Shown here in pieces: positions 55,977-64,000 of a stretch of DNA of 64,000 bases. Source of the DNA: Streptomyces nigrescens (GTDB taxonomy: Bacteria; Actinomycetota; Actinomycetes; Streptomycetales; Streptomycetaceae); contig AP026073.1 of assembly GCA_024349765.1 (NCBI GenBank), positions 4,402,001 through 4,466,000 on the forward strand, in the 5' to 3' direction. Below the pieces are notes generated by a model. That model had not been told where the DNA came from. It was given only the letters and a program-made list of their open reading frames with translations, and did not search any database. The position numbers and the translations under genes are program-made. Position 1 is the first letter of the stretch. Each line of letters opens with the position of its first letter.

Positions 55977-58900
55977 TAGACCCACCTTCCGTCATTGATC
56001 TGTGCCGCAGTGGCGGCGTCGTGAGCATGGATTTCGGTGCGGACGATGTCCGTGATTTCGCGGTCACCGACGAACACTCTGGCTTCGACGTGGATATCTC
56101 CGCGTCCCCCGACGTTCGCCTTCAGGGTGTCCCACTGGGACGCGGTGAAGACGGGCTCCGGCTTTCCAGTTCCGTTGGCGACGAGGGACAGCCCCTCGGG
56201 CAAGTAGCCGCCGTTGTCGTACCAATGCGGCGATCGGCCAAGCCACGTCGACCACGCGTGTGCGGGATTGCCGTAGCGGTTCTTGATGTAGCCCAATCCC
56301 CACTTGATCTGAGTACCCGCGTTGGTAGCCCAGTCCGCACCGGCGGAGGCCATCTTCGATCCCGGAAGAGCCTGTGGAATTCCGTAGGCGCCCGAACCCG
56401 CGTTCTTTGCGTTCCAGCGCCAGCCTGATTCGTGCTGCCACAGTGCCTTCAGCGAATCCCACTGTGAGTCACCCCAGCCGAACTCGCCGAGCATCTGCCG
56501 CGCGGTCTGTTGTGCAGTCGCCACATCAGCCAGGGCGCCACCGTGGGCGATTGACGGCAAGAATCCGTAGACAGCGTCGAAGAAGGAGTTCCGAGCACCG
56601 CGTGCACGGTTGCCGACGACTACGCCGTCCCCGCCCCGGCTTTCGACGTTGACGCCGGCCAAGGTGCCGGCAGTGTGACCCTTCCCCTTGTTCGTGACAC
56701 CGATCATGAACGGCGCGGGGACGTCCTTCTTCCAGCCCGCCGGAGCGGTGTTTCCCTGGAAGGAGAAGGTTGACCAAAGGCGGCCCTTCGGGTTGCGCCC
56801 CTGGATCACCTTCTGAATACCGCTCATGAATCCAGAGCAGTCCCACGAAGGATCACCCGCGCCGCCCCACTGGTAGGGCTTACCAGCCTGCGACATTGCC
56901 CACTTCAGCGCACGGCCTACGCCCTCCACGCCTCCGCCACCAAGACCAAGCCAGGAAAGGGCCTTCGTTAGGAGGTTGTCCAGTGCTACGCCCGGAATCC
57001 TCCCGATGTTCTTCACCCACGGGTTTTGAGTGAGCCCGCCGACGAGCGTCGATGCGGCGCTCTTCATGTCGTCGAAGATGCCGTTGGGGTTGTTCGCGTA
57101 GTCCCACGTCTTCTTCGCCAGACCGACAATGCCACCCGTGGCGAACGCAGGCATACCGCCGTTGACGGCACGACGAACAGCGCCCACTCCGCCGGACCTG
57201 GCTGCGGCGTTCATGCTGTTCACGTAGTCTGCACCGACGGCCCGCGTCCACTCCGGACGCATGATCGCCTCACCACCACCCACGGCAATGACTTGGTTAT
57301 CCACGCCCGGCGTGTAGCCCGGCATGATGCCGCCTGTGTGGAATCCGCGAAGGTCGACCTTGTTTATCTTGCCCAGCCCGGTGATGTATGCGACGCCGTT
57401 CCACAGAGGGACAATGCCTTTGTTGTAGACGGTGTCGATGATCAGCCGTGCCGGCTTCTTCAGGATGTTTACAAGGTTGCCCCATTGTTCGGCAATGACT
57501 TTCTTCATGCCCTTGAAGGTCTCGCCTACGTTGCTGGCCAGATCCTTGATCTTGTTGAACGCGGGCTTAATGCCATTGTTCCAGAGCCACGACGCCTTAT
57601 CGCCGATCCACTTAAAGACCGGCTTCACGCCGTGTTCCCAGAGCCACGAGAGCGCGTCACCCAGCTTGCCTAGAATCCACTTCCACGCGTCGAAGGACGG
57701 CTTGACGAGATGAATCCAGACCCAATGGATCTTGTCACCTATCCAGCCAAAGACCGGCTTGACGACCTTGTTCCAAAACCAGCTGATCCCGTCGCCAAGC
57801 TTGCCGAATATCCACTTCCAGGAGTCGAATGTGGGCTTGATCAGGTGGACCCAGACCCATTTGATCCGGTCGCCGATCCAACCCATGATGGGCTTTACAG
57901 CGTGCTCCCACAGCCACTTGAAGACGTCGCCGGTCTTCCCCAGCGCCCAGCGCAGGGCGTCAAAGACGGGCTTCAGGAACGTGCGCCACACGAACCCAAT
58001 GACCGTCTTAATTGCGTTCCAGACCCAATCGACGGTCTTTTTGAACCACGTGAACTTGTTGTAGCAGTAGATGACCACGGCGACGATTCCCGCAATTGCG
58101 AGGATGATCAACGTGATCGGGTTCGCGTCCATCGCCAGGTTCAGCGCTATCTGAGCAAGCGTCCACAGCTTCACAGCGACGATCACGGCATAGATGATCT
58201 GGATCATCCATGGGGCGTGCTCCGCGATGGTGCCAATGAAATCAGCAATGCCGCTGATGAGGTCATACAGCGGCCCCGAGATCGGGGACAGGTCCTTGCC
58301 GACCTGGAAGAGGGCGTTGAAGATCTTCTTCAACGCGCCGGAGATCTTTGGGCCGACGTCCTTCACATACTTGAGGAATTTCTCGAATTCGGGCGAGCCC
58401 TTCAGCCCCTTGCCCCAGTTCGCGAATCTCGCCGTCAGCTTCTGCATCCGGTTAGAGATTCCGTCCATATGCGGGAGGAAGGCGCGGACGATTCCGGCCA
58501 TGCCCTTGAAGAGGTTTCCGAAAGAGATCCCGAAGCCCTTGATTGCGGGCTTCACGCTATGCTGTAGATCCTTTTTGAACCCTTGCCAGAACGGGCTTTT
58601 GAGCTCTTTCGATGCCCGCTTCTGCAGGTCGGATATCGCCGATGCGGCGTCCTTGACGAAGGGCGTCAGGCCAGGCAGGGACTTCTTCATCCCGTTCACA
58701 CCGCGTGTGAACAGGGGCAAGACGTACGGCTGCAGGGTCTTTTGCCACTTGTCGAAAGCAGGCCTCAGGCCGCGCGGGCCGGCTATGGAGTCGTACAACT
58801 TCCGCTGCTCGGGCGTCAGGCGGGCAAGTGCTTGTCGGTAGGCCTCGCTCTTCGTCGCTGCCTGAGACGTCGTCTGCATGCCGGAGAGGCGTGCGGACTG

Positions 58901-60556
58901 GAGGCCGCGCTCCGCGGACGCGATCTGATCTGCCGCGGATATCTGGGCGTTGGATGCGGCCCTGACGGCGTCGCCAACCCTCCGCTGTGCGTCTGCGATG
59001 TTCCGCGCGCCGTCGACCTGCGCCTTAGTGACGCCGGCCTGTGCGTCACGAAGCGCCTGCGTCTGTTCTGTGACGCGTCGCTGGGCAACGGTGACGTTGT
59101 CGGACTGATCCTTCACCGCGCGGCTCGCGGCGCTCAGCCGCTCCATGGCGGTGCGGACGGCGTCGCTGCCTTCAACGCCGGCCTTCTTCTGTGCGGCGGC
59201 GCTCTTCTGCAGGTCCGCGTAATCCTGCTTCTGTTCCTTGGCGTGTTGAACTGCCTGGTCATAGGACAGTTGCGCCTGATCGCGCTGCAGCTGGCTCGCC
59301 TTCGGGTCCGCCATCGTCCGCTGAAGCTCTTGCTGAGCTTCCTGCACACGGAGAGTCGCTTCCCGCTGGTTCAGTGCTCCGTCAGCTAGGGCGTTGTCCA
59401 GGTCCCGGAGCTGCTGTGCGGCCGTCTTGCGTGCGGCCGTCAGGTCGTCCTGAGCCTGGCGTGCGGCGTTCTGTGCGTCCGTGAGGGACTGCTCTGCCTG
59501 GCGGACGCCCCGCTGAGCGTCGACTAGGCCCTGTTCCGCGCGCTTGACGTTGTCGGCCGCTTGCTTGCGTTGCTCCGCCGCACGCTGGACGGCGTCGCCC
59601 ACTGCGCGCTCAGCGTCGGCTACCTGGCGGTTCGCCTGCGCGATGGACTGGGCGGCGTTCCGGTGCGCTGCTGTCAGGGTCTGCTGCGCGTTGGCCATCG
59701 TCAGTGCGCGCTGCGCAGCCTGGTTCGCGGCGTTGCCGCCATCGGTCGTGCTCTTCGTCGCCTCGTCCTGCGCGGCCTTCTGCTGCGTGAGCACGTTGCG
59801 CACAGCGGAGATGGACGGGACAGCAGCTATGGCCAACGCGCCTATGCCAGCGCCGGCAGCTGCCGCTGCGGACACGACGGCGCCGAGGCCGGCGGCGATG
59901 ACCGGGCCAAGGGGGATGGCTGCCACCAGACCCATTTGGATACCGAGGGTCATGAGGGCGGAGGCCGCAGAGCCGGTGTTGACGTCCACCTTCACTTCAG
60001 GCTCTGCGGCGTCCACGGCGGCTATCTCTGCGCGGATTTCCGCGAGTGCTGCGCGGGCTGCGGCAGTGTCTGCGCGGACTGACACGTTCGGGTGTGACGC
60101 GCCCAGCCTCGTCAGCTCAGCCTCGATGCGGACGATTTCCGCTTCCGCGGCTGCCACATCGACATCAACACCGATGCGCTTCCGGGACAGGGTTTCCATG
60201 CGTGCGCGGAGACGGGCTAGCTCTGCGTCCACGCCCGTATCACTCAGCCGGATATTCAGCTTCGGCATTGCCTTGAAGGCGACTTCAAGCTTCGTCTTCA
60301 GCGACCGGGCGAAGGCTCCACCGGCGTCGTCACCCTGCCGCGTGGCGGCCGCTCGGGCTGCGCGGCCACCCTGGTTAACAGCCTGCGGGATTGCGACGAC
60401 GATGTTGTTCGACATTGCCTCCCCCATGCGCCGGCCGGCTTCTTCACCTACTCGGTCAGCAATGGGGAGGACAATGGTCTTCAGCTTCTCGTGAAAGTTC
60501 GGGAGTACCGGGACGACGTCAACGCCGGCAGAGCCGACAATATCCAGATCCGCCAT
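55976..60556 (-). CDS. Tape measure protein with NlpC-like and lytic transglycosylase domains
   Basis: A 1526-residue protein that sets tail length. It has a long Ala/Gln/Arg coiled-coil region (residues about 250-560) and hydrophobic helices (about 770-830). A Trp-rich tandem repeat of 45 residues (FxWLWEH...VKPxFxWIGDK) follows, about 875-1010. A Cys-containing NlpC/P60-like segment (PYQWGGAGDPSWDCSGFMSG) lies near 1235, and a C-terminal SLT transglycosylase (LWQHESGWRWNAKNAGSGAYGIPQALPG) near 1370. The two wall-hydrolase modules fit entry through thick peptidoglycan. Confidence 0.93.
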   Translation of the reverse strand: MADLDIVGSAGVDVVPVLPNFHEKLKTIVLPIADRVGEEAGRRMGEAMSNNIVVAIPQAVNQGGRAARAAATRQGDDAGGAFARSLKTKLEVAFKAMPKLNIRLSDTGVDAELARLRARMETLSRKRIGVDVDVAAAEAEIVRIEAELTRLGASHPNVSVRADTAAARAALAEIRAEIAAVDAAEPEVKVDVNTGSAASALMTLGIQMGLVAAIPLGPVIAAGLGAVVSAAAAAGAGIGALAIAAVPSISAVRNVLTQQKAAQDEATKSTTDGGNAANQAAQRALTMANAQQTLTAAHRNAAQSIAQANRQVADAERAVGDAVQRAAEQRKQAADNVKRAEQGLVDAQRGVRQAEQSLTDAQNAARQAQDDLTAARKTAAQQLRDLDNALADGALNQREATLRVQEAQQELQRTMADPKASQLQRDQAQLSYDQAVQHAKEQKQDYADLQKSAAAQKKAGVEGSDAVRTAMERLSAASRAVKDQSDNVTVAQRRVTEQTQALRDAQAGVTKAQVDGARNIADAQRRVGDAVRAASNAQISAADQIASAERGLQSARLSGMQTTSQAATKSEAYRQALARLTPEQRKLYDSIAGPRGLRPAFDKWQKTLQPYVLPLFTRGVNGMKKSLPGLTPFVKDAASAISDLQKRASKELKSPFWQGFKKDLQHSVKPAIKGFGISFGNLFKGMAGIVRAFLPHMDGISNRMQKLTARFANWGKGLKGSPEFEKFLKYVKDVGPKISGALKKIFNALFQVGKDLSPISGPLYDLISGIADFIGTIAEHAPWMIQIIYAVIVAVKLWTLAQIALNLAMDANPITLIILAIAGIVAVVIYCYNKFTWFKKTVDWVWNAIKTVIGFVWRTFLKPVFDALRWALGKTGDVFKWLWEHAVKPIMGWIGDRIKWVWVHLIKPTFDSWKWIFGKLGDGISWFWNKVVKPVFGWIGDKIHWVWIHLVKPSFDAWKWILGKLGDALSWLWEHGVKPVFKWIGDKASWLWNNGIKPAFNKIKDLASNVGETFKGMKKVIAEQWGNLVNILKKPARLIIDTVYNKGIVPLWNGVAYITGLGKINKVDLRGFHTGGIMPGYTPGVDNQVIAVGGGEAIMRPEWTRAVGADYVNSMNAAARSGGVGAVRRAVNGGMPAFATGGIVGLAKKTWDYANNPNGIFDDMKSAASTLVGGLTQNPWVKNIGRIPGVALDNLLTKALSWLGLGGGGVEGVGRALKWAMSQAGKPYQWGGAGDPSWDCSGFMSGIQKVIQGRNPKGRLWSTFSFQGNTAPAGWKKDVPAPFMIGVTNKGKGHTAGTLAGVNVESRGGDGVVVGNRARGARNSFFDAVYGFLPSIAHGGALADVATAQQTARQMLGEFGWGDSQWDSLKALWQHESGWRWNAKNAGSGAYGIPQALPGSKMASAGADWATNAGTQIKWGLGYIKNRYGNPAHAWSTWLGRSPHWYDNGGYLPEGLSLVANGTGKPEPVFTASQWDTLKANVGGRGDIHVEARVFVGDREITDIVRTEIHAHDAATAAQINDGRWV

Positions 60557-61271
60557 TACGCCTCCTGCGGCTCGTTCCTTAGCCGCGGGTCAAGGGCGCG
60601 GCGCTCTTCGTCCGACAGGCGCTTCGGGCCGCTGGACGTCTCCGGGGGAATCCCGGGCCGCGGAGTCGGTCTGAAATCTCCGGGCTTACCGCCGTTCGCG
60701 GCTACGAGTACGTTCGTGTTCATGCGTACGGCATCAAGTACGGCCGCCAGCAGCATTTCCGCCCCGCTCCACGGAGCCAGGTCCGGGCGAGATTCACCGG
60801 ACGGCTCTTCGTCAGGCTGCGAATTGCGCAGGGCGGTTTTTGTCGCCGACTCAGGCGGGAGATGCTGGATGAGGATCCGGAGACGTCGCAGAGAAAGGCG
60901 TCCGCGGTATGCGTCCAGGACGTCGATACCGCGGAATGCCAAGTCCGCCTCTAGCGCTTCCGCGTGGTCTTCGAGCGCGCGGAGCGTCCACCAGACTTTC
61001 CCGGGGTCTCCCCCGTCGCCTCCATAGCGGCTGCAGTGAAGTCGTTGATCTCGGCGAAGGTTGCGTCCAGCTCGACGAACGTGGCGACGTCGTCGGGGTG
61101 CAGCACGCCGGCCGCCCACGTGTCGTAGTCGCCCTCTCGCAGGGCGCGGAGGTAGCTGGGCCGCCACTGGTCAATGGGCTTCACTCGCAGGTCAGTGCCG
61201 CACAGGGTGGCGGTGCCGAAGGCGCCGTTCGCCTCGTTCTCCTGGGCTTCGGCGGGAGTCATTTCAGTCAT
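60556..61271 (-). CDS. Tail assembly chaperone G-T fusion by -1 frameshift
   Basis: Product of programmed slippage. Translation starts at 61271 and shifts at GGGAAAG (60996-61002) into the -1 frame, which continues GKVWWTLRALEDHAEALEADLAF to a stop at 60556. The fused protein (about 238 residues) is the siphovirus G-T chaperone that loads the tape measure and tail tube. The stop abuts the tape measure start. Confidence 0.88.
60951..61271 (-). CDS. Tail assembly chaperone G (unshifted product)
   Basis: A 106-residue acidic protein, MTEMTPAEAQENEANG..., ending in a basic tail (GKSGGRSARSKTTRKR). It lies between the major tail gene and the tape measure, the conserved siphovirus position. Contains the slippery site in its last codons. 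Confidence 0.9.
   Translation of the reverse strand: MTEMTPAEAQENEANGAFGTATLCGTDLRVKPIDQWRPSYLRALREGDYDTWAAGVLHPDDVATFVELDATFAEINDFTAAAMEATGETPGKSGGRSARSKTTRKR
60996..61002 (-). promoter_or_regulatory. Slippery heptamer for -1 frameshift
   Basis: Minus-strand G-GGA-AAG in the zero frame becomes GGG-AAA after slippage. This is the common actinophage tail-chaperone site. Confidence 0.85.
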
Positions 61272-61322
61272 GCGCGCGGGTCTCCTAAGTCAGTGTTTGC
61301 GCGGGTCAGTTGTGCACGAGAA

Positions 61323-61359
61323 AGCGGAGCCCCGGACCCGCGCGGTACAGGGCTCCGCT
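61323..61359 (-). terminator. 10-bp hairpin terminator after the major tail gene
   Basis: Arms agcggagccc and gggctccgct. It probably limits readthrough from the highly expressed major tail gene into the chaperone genes. Confidence 0.75.
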
Positions 61360-61373
61360 GGAATGCGTCCCAA

Positions 61374-61964
61374 TTACGGAGTCGGGAAGAAGGAGGAAAC
61401 GTCGACACCGCCATACTTGATGGAGCGGGTGACCGAAGCAGCGTTGCCGGCGCCCTTGAAGAACTTCAGGGTCATCTCGACGCTCATCACGTCGTCCGTC
61501 TGCGGCTTCTCGTCGCCTCGGTCGTCGACGTGACCGTTAGGCGCGTACAGGCGAATTCGCTTGCTGCCGTCGATGGTGTCGAAAACGAAGGCGTACCGGA
61601 TGTCGTTCGGCTTGTCCGGCAGAGCGTAGGTCGCCACGTCAGTCGTGGGCTCCAGCGAGTCCACCGGAACATTGTCCCAGAGGGCGCGGACATACGGGTT
61701 CAGGCCCTCCAGGAAGGTGCCCTGAACGGTCTTGGTGCTCTTGGTCATCAGCGTGCGAATGGGCTCAAGAGAACCGGCCGCCTCGATGTCCTTCTTATCC
61801 TCGTCGATCTTCAACGTTCCGCCGTCTGTCGACATCCAGCCCAGGTTCACCCAGCCAGTGCCGGGGTCGGCAAAGGCAGTGGGCGCCGCCGTGTTGGCAG
61901 GAGCGACGTACACGAGATAGTCAGTTGCGCCGAAAGTCAGATCGGCATTGCGGGTATCCGCCAT
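61374..61964 (-). CDS. Major tail protein
   Basis: A 196-residue tail tube protein (MADTRNADLTFGATDYLVYVAPA...). A beta-rich fold with VMSVEMTLKFFKGAGNAASV near the end, typical size, GGAGG before the ATG and the position next to the chaperones all agree. Confidence 0.88.
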   Translation of the reverse strand: MADTRNADLTFGATDYLVYVAPANTAAPTAFADPGTGWVNLGWMSTDGGTLKIDEDKKDIEAAGSLEPIRTLMTKSTKTVQGTFLEGLNPYVRALWDNVPVDSLEPTTDVATYALPDKPNDIRYAFVFDTIDGSKRIRLYAPNGHVDDRGDEKPQTDDVMSVEMTLKFFKGAGNAASVTRSIKYGGVDVSSFFPTP

Positions 61965-62029
61965 GAATGCCTCCAGGGCATGCGAAAGCGCCGAATTCTC
62001 GGAGGAGTTCAGCGCACGGTCAGAATGGT

Positions 62030-62398
62030 CTATGCAGCCCGGAGGCTTATGGTGAACGTGGCGCCACGTCGGTGGACGAGTTCGTTCGCCCACGGCAGGC
62101 GGGAGAATCCGGCGTCGCAACGGACGTCGCGGATCACGGCACCGTTCACGGGGCCGCGGAGGAAGAGGAGCGCCTCCGTCAGCTGGCTGGCCAGAGCGCG
62201 CGCCTCATCGGCCGTGGCGGCAAACACGTCGACGGCCACCCGGGGGTGATCGGCAAACCGCTCGTCGTACCCGCCCAGTCGCTGAACGCGGATCACTGGA
62301 AGGTTCTCCTCCATGCGGTCCGGAGTCTCAGCGGCGCTGAACACCCCCGTTGTCGACTCCGTCCACGGCGCAAGTACGGCTTCGATGTCAGGCACCAT
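62030..62398 (-). CDS. Tail terminator-like protein
   Basis: A 122-residue protein with strand-helix pattern (LPVIRVQRLGGYDERFADHPRVAVDVFAA; LASQLTEALLFL), matching tail terminator proteins in this position. Overlaps the preceding gene by 11 bases. Confidence 0.75.
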   Translation of the reverse strand: MVPDIEAVLAPWTESTTGVFSAAETPDRMEENLPVIRVQRLGGYDERFADHPRVAVDVFAATADEARALASQLTEALLFLRGPVNGAVIRDVRCDAGFSRLPWANELVHRRGATFTISLRAA

Positions 62399-62747
62399 GC
62401 GCCGCCTTCAGTGCGTCGATCGCCGTCCGGAACGGGGCGTAGCGTGGGACTCGTCCGTCACCGTGCTCCACTCGCCAAGCGTGAGGCGCGTCATTGATCA
62501 CGGTTGCGCCGGCACGCATGCGTGGCTTGCCGCGGAAGGGGACGTTCTTCCAGAGGGGGACGACGTCGAAGCTAGCCCGGTACAGGCCCGGGTGCCGGTC
62601 CTCCGTCGGGTCGCCCGTCGGTGACACGGCCTGCGCCTCTTCCATGATCCGAACGGCAGCTTTCCGGCAGGCACGCTGAATCCCGGGGCGCTGCAGGAGC
62701 TTGCCCATTCCGGAGTACCGGCCCCGGTAGGTAGATCGGTGCGTCAT
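62388..62747 (-). CDS. HK97 gp10-like neck/head-tail connector
   Basis: A 119-residue basic protein (QRACRKAAVRIMEEAQAVSP; HAWRVEHGDGRVPRYAPF) typical of gp10-like neck proteins. ATGA coupling upstream. Confidence 0.78.
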   Translation of the reverse strand: MTHRSTYRGRYSGMGKLLQRPGIQRACRKAAVRIMEEAQAVSPTGDPTEDRHPGLYRASFDVVPLWKNVPFRGKPRMRAGATVINDAPHAWRVEHGDGRVPRYAPFRTAIDALKAAHGA

Positions 62748-63097
62748 CCGGTCACCTCCTGAAGCGGGACCTCCAGATGCCGGAGGGTCGTCGCCTCGAA
62801 GATCAGCGGCGTGCCGATCACCTGATAGCGCTTCCCCCGGTGCAAGATCCGGTCCTCCGGGCGCACGTCAGTACCGACGGGGGCGAAGAAAACCCGCCGC
62901 ACGGTAATCGTGTGGCTGGCGTCGTTCACCTCCGACGACGAGCCGACGGCCACGCCGTACGGGCTCATCACTGCACAGCCGGTGACGTGGGTCAGGGTCG
63001 GCGGCCCGGGGACGTACGAGCCGGTGGAGTCGCGCACACGGGGGCCGTCGCGCTCAATGTCCACTTCGTCACTCATCAGAAACCCGAGCAAACTCAC
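62744..63097 (-). CDS. Head-tail adaptor (stopper) protein
   Basis: A 117-residue beta-rich protein from a GTG (VDIERDGPRVRDSTGSYVPG; ITVRRVFFAPVGTDVRPEDRI), resembling head closure/stopper proteins. GTGA overlap upstream. Confidence 0.75.
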   Translation of the reverse strand: MSLLGFLMSDEVDIERDGPRVRDSTGSYVPGPPTLTHVTGCAVMSPYGVAVGSSSEVNDASHTITVRRVFFAPVGTDVRPEDRILHRGKRYQVIGTPLIFEATTLRHLEVPLQEVTG

Positions 63098-63474
63098 ACT
63101 GGCCTCCAGATGGAGAACCGGGGCGCCGAATCTCTGGGCGCGATACTCAGCATTCCGGCGCCAGTGACCAGCCCTACGGCCCGCTTCAGCCGGCGGCGCT
63201 CGTCCTCAGACAGAGCCACACCGGTCTGTGCGTCGGCGTACGACACGATCATGCCGCCCGCCTGTTCGCTCCGAACGCCCGCGGGGTTCGTCAGGACGCG
63301 TGCTCCGACGGCCATTGCGATGCTCTTCACCCCGGGCTGCGGGGGGTCGCCCAGCCGCTCGCCCACCTCGCCGCGCAGGATGTCCTCCGCGGTGTCGTGA
63401 GCTAGGGCGTACTGGGCGTCCGTCAGCGGTCGGCCAAGGAGCGCGCGCAGTTCGTCAGCCGTGAACAGAATCAT
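63094..63474 (-). CDS. Head-tail connector protein
   Basis: A 126-residue helical protein (MILFTADELRALLGRPLTDAQYALAHDTAEDILRGEVGE) typical of gp6/gp15-like adaptor proteins, followed by a C-terminal beta hairpin. Confidence 0.78.
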   Translation of the reverse strand: MILFTADELRALLGRPLTDAQYALAHDTAEDILRGEVGERLGDPPQPGVKSIAMAVGARVLTNPAGVRSEQAGGMIVSYADAQTGVALSEDERRRLKRAVGLVTGAGMLSIAPRDSAPRFSIWRPV

Positions 63475-63697
63475 CCGGAGCCGCCTTCCGTCGCGCGGGA
63501 GCGCGCTTGGCGGGGGCTGCCTTCTTCGCCGGAGGAGTCGCGCTAGTCGACTCGCGCGGCATCTCGGGAGCCTCCGCCCACGCGGCAGGGTTGGTGATGG
63601 CGCTGTGCGCCCACTCCGGAACCTCGTCGTCAGGGCCGAAGACATGCGGGCGGCCCTGCGAGTCACTCAAATGGACATGTACCGCGAGCCGCGCCAT
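63455..63697 (-). CDS. Hypothetical head-region protein
   Basis: An 80-residue protein: a beta-rich first half (LAVHVHLSDSQGRPHVFGPDDEVPEWA) and an Ala/Lys/Pro-rich tail (AKKAAPAKRAPARRKAAP), resembling small capsid-associated proteins. Overlaps the connector start by 20 bases. Confidence 0.65.
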   Translation of the reverse strand: MARLAVHVHLSDSQGRPHVFGPDDEVPEWAHSAITNPAAWAEAPEMPRESTSATPPAKKAAPAKRAPARRKAAPDDSVHG

Positions 63698-63698
63698 G

Positions 63699-64000
63699 TC
63701 AGGACGCCAGGACGGTAGACACCATGGTGACGTCCGGGTTGCCGATGATCGGCAGCACGATCGACGTCGCCCGCGTCCACAGGGTCTGCGGGTCCTCGCT
63801 GTAGTACGCGCCCACAGCGACGCCCGCCTCAGAGCCGGCCAGGCCGTAGCGAGGGTCCTGCGACTCGATGGGCGCGCCCCACAGAGTCTCTCCGAACTTA
63901 ACGTTGGCCGGAGGCAGAAGCGCGATCTTGTTGGCGGGAGTGATTCGCGTCGACACACCCGCTACGTTCACCTGCGCGTCGTAGATGACTGGCGTCGGCA
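63699..64000 (-). CDS. Major capsid protein (gpE-like), C-terminal part
   Basis: About 100 C-terminal residues are in the window; the start lies beyond 64000. PANKIALLPPANVKFGETLWGAPIES matches the gpE-type capsid pattern of a hydrophobic strand followed by G-x-T-x-WG. The end PIIGNPDVTMVSTVL fits the family. It precedes the connectors in transcription, as expected. Confidence 0.82.
   Translation of the reverse strand, partial: PTPVIYDAQVNVAGVSTRITPANKIALLPPANVKFGETLWGAPIESQDPRYGLAGSEAGVAVGAYYSEDPQTLWTRATSIVLPIIGNPDVTMVSTVLAS

Larger units (their letters stand above)
19870..64000. mobile_element. Siphovirus-type prophage (left part, continues past the window)
   Basis: The region is a contiguous set of phage modules read leftward: repressor candidate, replication, recombination directionality factor, lysis, tail, head-tail connectors and capsid end. 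Lower GC than the flank, pervasive ATGA/GTGA/TGATG gene overlaps, a tail-chaperone frameshift and a tape measure gene are all phage hallmarks. No broken core gene was seen, so it may be intact. Integrase, terminase and portal are expected to the right. A Gp3-like directionality factor implies a serine integrase. Confidence 0.93.

Noticed and set aside
19954-64000. Integrase gene within the window
   Set aside because: No recombinase catalytic motifs were found on either strand; it is expected to the right of the window.
1-64000. CRISPR array
   Set aside because: No regularly spaced direct repeats with unique spacers were seen; the repeats found are tandem or dispersed single elements.

Overview
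The window joins two kinds of DNA. Positions 1 to about 19,880 are Streptomyces-like chromosome: very high GC, GC-saturated third codon positions, and actinobacterial housekeeping genes on both strands. From about 19,880 to the right edge is a resident siphovirus-type prophage. Its GC is visibly lower, its genes are short and tightly overlapping, and nearly all are read leftward (minus strand). The window ends inside the prophage head module, so terminase, portal, integrase and attR lie beyond position 64,000.

Chromosome. A DMT/EamA transporter is open in frame with an ECF41-type sigma factor (1-1700) and diverges from a MocR/GntR regulator. A PhoD-type phosphatase follows, with a two-unit PHO box upstream. 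Then come an ACT/GNAT protein, a DUF885 peptidase, a rhodanese diverging from an Lrp/AsnC regulator, the sbcD-sbcC operon, a secreted TAP-like hydrolase, an APC permease, a YigZ/IMPACT protein, an SseB-like protein and a CoA-binding protein. The 3' end of the CoA-binding gene appears to be the phage attachment site.

Prophage, left to right (transcription runs right to left). 19.9-24.4 kb holds a regulatory edge: small Cys-rich proteins, an XRE/TPR repressor candidate beside an operator-like palindrome, and a DUF2637-type membrane protein with an HTH. 24.4-31 kb holds early and moron genes: a TerD protein, a secreted matrixin-like metalloprotease, two tRNA-like elements, and a phage-encoded sigma-like factor. 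31-36 kb is replication: family A DNA polymerase, primase/helicase, nuclease and an HNH protein. 36-48.5 kb is a dense run of small early genes with a Gp3-like recombination directionality factor, a PD-(D/E)XK exonuclease and a dNMP kinase. 48.5-51 kb is tail fibre and lysis. 51-62 kb is tail, with a tape measure carrying peptidoglycan hydrolase domains and a frameshifted tail chaperone pair. 62-64 kb is head-tail connectors and the end of the major capsid gene.

The most striking feature is a 33-bp element in four near-identical copies. Each copy lies just upstream of a leftward gene: the sigma-like factor itself, the recombination directionality factor, the exonuclease and the dNMP kinase. 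The arrangement suggests an autoregulated phage sigma factor with its own promoter class. A second promoter-like family (TTGTGC -35 core, four copies) marks other early units. Few phage proteins beyond the structural and replication genes can be named from sequence alone, so most small genes are described only by what can be seen in them.
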